NCBI GenBank assembly: GCA_002722095.1 | Contig: PBKG01000009.1 | Coordinates: forward strand, 1 to 20,462 | Direction of reading: 5' to 3' | Origin: Rhodospirillaceae bacterium | GTDB taxonomy: Bacteria; Pseudomonadota; Alphaproteobacteria; UBA8366 | Length of the DNA stretch: 20,462 nt | Shown here: piece by piece, positions 16,079 through 20,462 of the stretch | How positions within the stretch are numbered: position 1 is the stretch's first letter | Layout of the letters: each line of letters begins with the position of its first letter | Made by a program: the position numbers and the translations under genes | Notes under the pieces: model-generated | What the model was told of the DNA's origin: nothing | Databases searched by the model: none | Seen by the model: only the letters and a program-made list of their open reading frames with translations

Positions 16079-16749
16079 CCAGCTACCTCCTTTTCGAGGA
16101 ACTCGAGCGTGCGTACCCGCGCCGTGGCCGCATGCGCCTCGTGATAGGCGCCACGATGATCGCAATTGAACCCGTGTAATGCTTCGTCATAAACGTGGAT
16201 CGCTGCCGCCGGCTGCGCAGCTCGGATCGCTTCTATGGCATCCGGTGGAATGGAGGCATCGGCGGCGCCGAAATGCATCATCAGCGCGGCATTGGCCGTC
16301 TCACCTTTGAAATCCGCGACCTGGCCGCCGTAGTAGCAGATCGACGCGGCGACACCGTCAATTCGGGTTGCACAGAGGAACGACAACGAGCCGCCCCAGC
16401 AATAACCTACCGTGCCCACCTTTCCGCCCATCGCAGCGAACTGCACGGCGGCCGCCATATCGACGACCGGGTCGTCCCAGCCCACCTCGCTGCGGATTTC
16501 CCGGCCCCGCGTTACGTCTTCGCTCTCGTAGCCGAGCTCGATATTCTTTTCGTAGCGATCGAAAAGCGCGGGCGAAACCGCGACATAGCCATCCGCCGCA
16601 TAACCGTCGCAAACTTCGCGCATATGCTGATTGACACCGAAAATTTCCTGAATGACCACCAGGCCACCTTTGGCCGAACCGTCCGGCCGCGCTAGATAAG
16701 CATCGAAAGTAAAGTCGTCCGACGCCGTAATGGTGATGTTTTCGCCCAT
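16075..16749 (-). CDS. Dienelactone hydrolase family protein, 224 aa
   Basis: Alpha/beta hydrolase of the carboxymethylenebutenolidase type. The active-site pattern is complete: E35 in VVIQEIFGVN (31-40), nucleophile C117 in GYCWGG, Asp164 in GAADASIPPD and His192 in LHGFNCD. The cysteine nucleophile, in place of serine, marks the DLH branch. Length is normal. Classical members hydrolyse dienelactone in chlorocatechol breakdown, but many chromosomal relatives away from catabolic genes have unknown substrates, and no such pathway genes are seen here. GGGAGGAG stands before ATG 16749. Its TGA overlaps the rhodanese ATG, so the pair is co-translated. Starts divergently from the three-lipoprotein cluster, 219 bases apart. 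Confidence 0.93.
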   Translation of the reverse strand: MGENITITASDDFTFDAYLARPDGSAKGGLVVIQEIFGVNQHMREVCDGYAADGYVAVSPALFDRYEKNIELGYESEDVTRGREIRSEVGWDDPVVDMAAAVQFAAMGGKVGTVGYCWGGSLSFLCATRIDGVAASICYYGGQVADFKGETANAALMMHFGAADASIPPDAIEAIRAAQPAAAIHVYDEALHGFNCDHRGAYHEAHAATARVRTLEFLEKEVAG

Positions 16750-16776
16750 TCAGCTGCTCCTCCCAATTCCTCGGAC

Positions 16777-16806
16777 ACCATATTCAGGATTCGCCCTGTA
16801 GTGCAA
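16777..16806 (-). promoter_or_regulatory. Candidate promoter of the dienelactone hydrolase-rhodanese pair
   Basis: Reading the minus strand, CTTGCAC with TTGCAC at 16806-16801 may serve as -35, followed by an 18-base spacer and TATGGT at 16782-16777 (four of six to TATAAT). It would give a leader of about 20 bases with the GGAGG site inside. Between it and the plus-strand promoter at 16911 I see nothing else. Confidence 0.35.
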
Positions 16807-16910
16807 GAATGGCTCGCGATACGGGCCATGCATACCGCAACTTCTTGCCTTGATTTTCGGAACCCCTCGCAAACTTGCACCCTTTTATCTACCTGAGCCC
16901 GAATTACAGG

Positions 16911-16919
16911 TGCTATAAT
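16911..16919 (+). promoter_or_regulatory. Extended -10 promoter of the three-lipoprotein cluster
   Basis: TGCTATAAT: a perfect TATAAT at 16914-16919 with the TGn extension. The -35 region 17 bases upstream (ACCTGA) is poor, as is common for extended -10 promoters. Start of transcription is expected near 16926, about 43 bases before ATG 16969. Confidence 0.6.
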
Positions 16920-16968
16920 GCGCTTCAATCAAGAGAAGATCACTTAAAAGGGGATACGGGGCAGGAAT

Positions 16969-17721
16969 ATGACTCCTAAAGATGCTGTCTTTAATGCTTT
17001 GGCCATTTTCCGGTCGCCAAAATTTCTGTTTGGACTGGTGTTTATTGTTTCCGCCTGCCAACACGGACCGCTTCAAACCAAAAAGGAGATTGTCGCGACC
17101 AAAGGTCCGCCGCGCGTCCTGGTGATGCCGTCCGAAGTGACCCTTTATGAGTTAACCGCGGGCGGTTTAAAGGAGCCGCAGGCTGCATGGACTCAGCGCG
17201 GCAAGGAAAATGTCGACCGCGCGCTTGAAAGCGTTTTGACCGAAAACAAATCCAAATTCGTTGTATACAAGACACCGGATCCCGACGACGCCGGCGCAGA
17301 ACGTCAGCGTCAAGTGATCGCCCTACAAGACGTTATCGCACAAACGATTCTTCTGGCGAATTATTCGGGCCGTCATCTCGGACTCAAAGACGAATTGGAC
17401 TATTCGGTCGGCACCAGTGCACAGTCACTGAACTCGAAAAATCGAGCAGACTACGCGCTGTTCGTTACCATGACCGATAGCTTTTCGAGCGCTGGACGCC
17501 GTGCAGTAATGGCATTGGGCGCTCTTGTTGGCATCAGCGTCAGGGGCGCCAACCAAGCCGGCCTTGCCTCGCTGGTTGATCTCAAAACCGGTGAAGTCAT
17601 TTGGTTCAACGTATTCGCAAAGGGATTCGGCGATCTGCGGGAACCCAGCGGCGCAATCAGTGCCGTCCGCACGCTACTAGCGGAATTTCCATTATGGACA
17701 CAGCAACAAGACGACTCCTAA
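16969..17721 (+). CDS. Predicted lipoprotein, 250 aa, with a possible CsgG/TolB-N-like fold
   Basis: A long N-terminal region of about 19 residues precedes a short hydrophobic segment (FLFGLVFIVSA) and a lipobox-like VSAC with Cys30; Gln follows it, so outer-membrane sorting is expected. The mature part has PRVLVMPSEVTLYEL (48-62), an alpha-helical middle with VDRALESVL, and a late glycine-rich segment DYALFVTMTDSFSSAGRRAV (161-180), leading into GALVGIS and ASLVDLKTGEVIWFN (200-214). This alternation of strands, with the VDLKTGEVIWFN hairpin, recalls the CsgG/TolB N-terminal type lipoproteins, but the match is by eye only. First gene behind the extended -10 promoter. Its end overlaps the M48 protease gene by 28 bases. 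The AGGA before the ATG is very close; AAGGGG at 16948-16953 is rather far. Confidence 0.82.
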   Translation: MTPKDAVFNALAIFRSPKFLFGLVFIVSACQHGPLQTKKEIVATKGPPRVLVMPSEVTLYELTAGGLKEPQAAWTQRGKENVDRALESVLTENKSKFVVYKTPDPDDAGAERQRQVIALQDVIAQTILLANYSGRHLGLKDELDYSVGTSAQSLNSKNRADYALFVTMTDSFSSAGRRAVMALGALVGISVRGANQAGLASLVDLKTGEVIWFNVFAKGFGDLREPSGAISAVRTLLAEFPLWTQQQDDS

Positions 17722-18869
17722 AGATAGGCGTCCTTGCCGGGTCTTTTTTGGTCGCCGCGTGCCAGACGGCCAAACTGACTGACCTCAAACCCGGCGAACG
17801 CCCCAACATTCAATCGACCGAAGCCGGCCTATGGCTGCAAGCGGATCGGATGGAGCAGCGCGTCCAACGCCAGGGAAATCTAATCCGTGATCCAGAGCTT
17901 CACCGGTATTTGCATGGAATTATTTGCCGATTGTCAGCTGAGCATTGCCCGCAAATTCGGGTCTATATTGTCGAGAGGGCCGGATTCAACGCTTCTATGA
18001 CGCCAAACGGCATGATGATCGTGCAAAGCGGCCTAATGCTGAGAACGCAAAATGAAGCGCAACTCGCCTATGTGCTCGGACATGAGATGGCGCACTATAT
18101 TCGTCGACACACTTTGCAGCGTTGGCAAACCGTCAAGGAATCCGCCGGGTTCATGATGATCGTGGGTCTGGCATTGGGCGCGAGCGGCTTCGGTTCGGCG
18201 AGCCCTGTCGTGAATGCGGCAGTGGTCGGTGGAATTTTTGCCAACAACCGAGAAAACGAGCGCGAAGCCGATCGGCTTGGACTGGAAATGCTGGCAAAAG
18301 CCGGCTATGCGCCAGACCAAGCGTCGAAGGTTTGGAGCAATTTGATCGCTGAAAAAGACGCTATGGCGGAAAACGATAGCGGTCGAAGTTTTTTTGCAAC
18401 GCACCCGGACGAAGGCGAGCGCAAGGAAAAACTGACGCAACTTGCGGCGGCGTTGCCACCGGCTAAATCCAAACCGACAGTCAACAAAAAACCATTCATC
18501 AAGGCGATCGATCGCCATAAAAGTAGATGGCTCGAAAAAGAACTTCGTCTCGGGAAATTCGACCGCACCACGGTTTTACTCGATCTGCTGAAAAAGGAAT
18601 CCGGCGCCAACGGCTCATTGCACTACTTCCAAGGTGAACTTTTCCGGAAACGCAATGATGAAGGCGATGTGGAGAATGCGATCAAAGCATATAAACTGGC
18701 GCTCACCTTTGACGATGCGCCAGCAAAAACACACCGCGCACTAGGGTTAATTTACCGCGCTCAAGGCAATAAGCCGGATGCCAAATCTGCACTCGCCGAC
18801 TATCTTCGACTGAGACCACAGGCGGAAGATAAGGCGATGATCCGTCATTATCTGGAAACGATGAAATAA
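17694..18869 (+). CDS. M48 family metalloprotease lipoprotein with TPR-like C-terminus, 391 aa
   Basis: Zinc protease of the BepA/LoiP type expected in the periplasm, anchored to the outer membrane. The start at 17694 gives a short basic N-terminus, a hydrophobic segment and lipobox LVAAC with Cys23 and Gln after it. The catalytic HEMAH is at H130-H134 with E131, and the third metal ligand is probably E189 in EREADRLG. A hydrophobic stretch lies between them (about 153-180). The family motif FFATHPDEGER is at 233-243. The end, about 280-385, is helical with TPR-like repeats (FQGELFRKRNDEGDVENAIKAYKLAL, then HRALGLIYRAQGNKPDAKSA), as in BepA. The frame extends 31 codons upstream, but that part lies inside the preceding gene and would bury the signal peptide. 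Known members degrade or mature outer-membrane proteins such as LptD. Confidence 0.93.
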   Translation: MDTATRRLLKIGVLAGSFLVAACQTAKLTDLKPGERPNIQSTEAGLWLQADRMEQRVQRQGNLIRDPELHRYLHGIICRLSAEHCPQIRVYIVERAGFNASMTPNGMMIVQSGLMLRTQNEAQLAYVLGHEMAHYIRRHTLQRWQTVKESAGFMMIVGLALGASGFGSASPVVNAAVVGGIFANNRENEREADRLGLEMLAKAGYAPDQASKVWSNLIAEKDAMAENDSGRSFFATHPDEGERKEKLTQLAAALPPAKSKPTVNKKPFIKAIDRHKSRWLEKELRLGKFDRTTVLLDLLKKESGANGSLHYFQGELFRKRNDEGDVENAIKAYKLALTFDDAPAKTHRALGLIYRAQGNKPDAKSALADYLRLRPQAEDKAMIRHYLETMK

Positions 18870-18879
18870 GGGACCGACA

Positions 18880-19449
18880 ATGTTACGATTCCTCACGATC
18901 CTCCTGTCCTTCTTACTGATCGCAGGTTGCCAAACATTCCAAAAGACCGAAGCAGTGCGCACGGATATCGGCGAAATCTATTCGATCGAACCACAAATCG
19001 CTTGGCGCCGTGCCGACCGCGAAGGCATTGAAATTTGGACCATCGACGGTCCCATGCTCCAGCAAATACGTTTTCTGAAATCGATTGGCGATGGCGATCC
19101 GATTTTGTTGTCCAATCGAAAAGTTGCCGAAAAGAAACCGCGGTTCAGCAGCAAAATGTCCGCGAACGAGATTATGGAGATCGTCGTGGCATCGCTCGAC
19201 AACGGCAAAAGGGGTCAAATCAAGGCGACCAATTTGCGGCCAATGAAATTCGGTTCCGTTCAAGGGTTTCGGTTTGATCTGACCTGGGTATCCGCGAAGG
19301 GCCTACCCTACTCAGCAATCGTCGCGGCGGGGGTAATCGCCGGTTCCTTGGAATTGATTTTTTATACCGGCGACAGCCTGCACCATTTCGCGAAGTTCGA
19401 AGATACGGTCGAGAAAATACTGAAATCGATCCAGATCAAGAAAGCCTAA
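18880..19449 (+). CDS. Predicted lipoprotein, 189 aa, third gene of the cluster
   Basis: Follows the M48 gene by ten bases, with AAGGGA as ribosome site. Signal region MLRFLTILLSFLLIAGC: the hydrophobic stretch and lipobox LIAGC place the lipid on Cys17, with Gln at +2. The mature part has ADREGIEIWTIDGPMLQQI (45-63), RFSSKMSANEIMEIVVASLD (88-107), VQGFRFDLTWVSAKGLPYSA and an end HHFAKFEDTVEKILKSIQI (167-185). The last part is a helix typical of small lipoproteins that assess or bind a partner, but no named domain is recognised. It ends six bases before the convergent ychF stop. The context suggests a role with the other two lipoproteins. Function unknown. Confidence 0.85.
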   Translation: MLRFLTILLSFLLIAGCQTFQKTEAVRTDIGEIYSIEPQIAWRRADREGIEIWTIDGPMLQQIRFLKSIGDGDPILLSNRKVAEKKPRFSSKMSANEIMEIVVASLDNGKRGQIKATNLRPMKFGSVQGFRFDLTWVSAKGLPYSAIVAAGVIAGSLELIFYTGDSLHHFAKFEDTVEKILKSIQIKKA

Positions 19450-19455
19450 CCTAGA

Positions 19456-20462
19456 TCAGACGTTAAATCGAAACAGCATCACGTCGCCATCATTAACGGT
19501 GTAGTCGCGGCCTTCTTGGCGCATTTTGCCGGCATCTTTCGCGGCTTGTTCTCCGCCGCAAGCAACAAAATCGTCGAAAGCAATCGTCTCGGCACATATG
19601 AAGCCTTTCTCAAAGTCCGTGTGGATGACACCAGCCGCTTCCGGTGCGCTGGCGCCTTTGACCACGGTCCAAGCCCTACTTTCTTTCGGGCCCGTGGTGA
19701 GAAAGGTTACTAGATCGAGCAACCGGTAACCGGCGGCGATCACTTTAGCGAGGCCGGTCTCCTCAAGACCGAGGGTCTCGAGAAACTCCGCCTTTTCCTC
19801 GGGATTTTCGAGCTGAGCAATCTCAGCTTCGATGGCGGCTGAAATGACCACCGATTGCGATCCCTCCGCCGCAGCACGCTCGGCAACCTTGGCCGAATGA
19901 ACATTACCGTTCGCCGCATCTTCCTCATCGACATTGCAAACATAGAGCACCGGTTTCGCGGTCAACAGCGACAGTTCTTTGAAAAGCGACGCTTCTTCGC
20001 TGGAACATTCAACTGTGCGCGCCGGCGCTCCATCGCGCAAAGCGTCTAAAACACGCACCATCACATCGTAAAGCGCCTTTTCCTCCCGATCGCCGCCTTT
20101 GACCTTGCGCTCCAGCGGTTCGATCCGGCGTTCGAGACTTTCCAGGTCTGCCAGCAACAGCTCGGTTTCGACCGTGTCCGCATCCCGGATCGGATCGACC
20201 GAACCATCCACATGCGAGACATCGCCGCCTTCGAAACAACGCAACATGGCGATAACGGCGTCAACTTCGCGGATATGGCCAAGAAATTGATTTCCAAGAC
20301 CCTCGCCTTGAGAGGCGCCTTTGACCAAGCCTGCAATATCGACGATCTCTAGGAATGTGGGAATGACCTTGGCCGAACCGTTCAATTCACCAAGCGTCGT
20401 GACGCGCTCGTCCGGCACAGCGACCCGGCCGCTATTGGGTTCGATCGTACAAAAAGGATAGT
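19456..20462 (-). CDS. ychF: Redox-regulated ATPase YchF (Obg-like), 5' truncated by window end
   Basis: Cytosolic P-loop NTPase of the Obg/YchF group, linked to ribosomes and stress response; it prefers ATP to GTP. About 335 codons are visible of roughly 365, so about 30 N-terminal residues with the P-loop lie outside. From the edge: PFCTIEPNSGRVAVPDER, then the G3 region EIVDIAGLVKGASQGEGLGN, the altered G4 motif N-V-D-E (NxxE in place of NKxD, which gives the ATP preference), a coiled-coil segment around ELLLADLESLERRIEPLERK, and the C-terminal TGS domain (AWTVVKGASAPEAAGVIHTD to DYTVNDGDVMLFRFNV). No frameshift seen. The ATG at 20418 is internal, not the start. The stop is six bases from the lipoprotein gene. 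Confidence 0.96.
   Translation of the reverse strand, partial: YPFCTIEPNSGRVAVPDERVTTLGELNGSAKVIPTFLEIVDIAGLVKGASQGEGLGNQFLGHIREVDAVIAMLRCFEGGDVSHVDGSVDPIRDADTVETELLLADLESLERRIEPLERKVKGGDREEKALYDVMVRVLDALRDGAPARTVECSSEEASLFKELSLLTAKPVLYVCNVDEEDAANGNVHSAKVAERAAAEGSQSVVISAAIEAEIAQLENPEEKAEFLETLGLEETGLAKVIAAGYRLLDLVTFLTTGPKESRAWTVVKGASAPEAAGVIHTDFEKGFICAETIAFDDFVACGGEQAAKDAGKMRQEGRDYTVNDGDVMLFRFNV

Noticed and set aside
16079..16165. 29-codon upstream extension of the rhodanese gene
   Set aside because: Lies inside the dienelactone hydrolase gene; ATG 16078 has a GGAGG site and an ATGA overlap.
17601..17693. 31-codon upstream extension of the M48 protease
   Set aside because: It would place a basic peptide before the lipoprotein signal and lies inside the preceding gene.
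1..20462. Mobile elements, CRISPR arrays, tRNA/rRNA genes, defence systems
   Set aside because: No transposase or integrase motif, no regularly spaced repeats and no tRNA-like cloverleaf were seen. All large frames belong to housekeeping or envelope families.

Overview
The window looks like a chromosomal segment of an alphaproteobacterium, most likely Rhodospirillales-like. The base composition is moderately GC-rich. The evidence is a petABC cytochrome bc1 operon with mtnP behind it and trmL-hemF divergent to it, a MoxR/DUF58/DUF4159 cluster divergent to DUF1285-Nudix-DUF6111-cca, and alphaproteobacterial-type lipoproteins. No transposase, phage gene, tRNA, rRNA or CRISPR array was seen. Both ends cut through genes: the last strand of an outer-membrane beta-barrel protein at the left, and ychF without its N-terminus at the right.

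Layout. (1) 1-330: end of an outer-membrane protein gene, a 53-residue lipoprotein gene, and a strong intrinsic terminator. (2) 377-7144, minus strand: a tightly packed four-gene operon of a MoxR AAA+ ATPase, a DUF58 protein, a 918-residue membrane protein (BatA-like N-terminus, DUF4159 C-terminus) and a ~697-residue membrane protein with a VWA-like and a GATase1-like domain. (3) 7205-9930, plus strand: DUF1285, CoA-pyrophosphatase-type Nudix hydrolase, DUF6111 and CCA-adding enzyme. (4) 9914-11859, minus strand: trmL, hemF (ATGA-coupled) and a secreted protein of unknown function whose 3' end overlaps cca. (5) 12034-15660, plus strand: petA, petB and petC (bc1 complex), a terminator, then mtnP. 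(6) 15683-16749, minus strand: a dienelactone-hydrolase-family gene ATGA-coupled to a single-domain rhodanese. (7) 16969-19449, plus strand: three consecutive lipoprotein genes, the middle one an M48 metalloprotease with a TPR-like tail, behind an extended -10 promoter. (8) 19456-20462, minus strand: ychF.

Functionally, petABC encodes the quinol:cytochrome c reductase, and hemF supplies an oxygen-dependent step of heme synthesis from the opposite side of a shared regulatory region, so the organism probably respires aerobically. The least understood parts are the MoxR/DUF58/DUF4159 membrane cluster and the three-lipoprotein/M48 cluster. Both look like cell-envelope assembly or quality-control modules. 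Nothing here can be claimed from sequence alone as a new system. These two clusters, the secreted 180-residue protein and the tiny lipoprotein are the best candidates for new biology.
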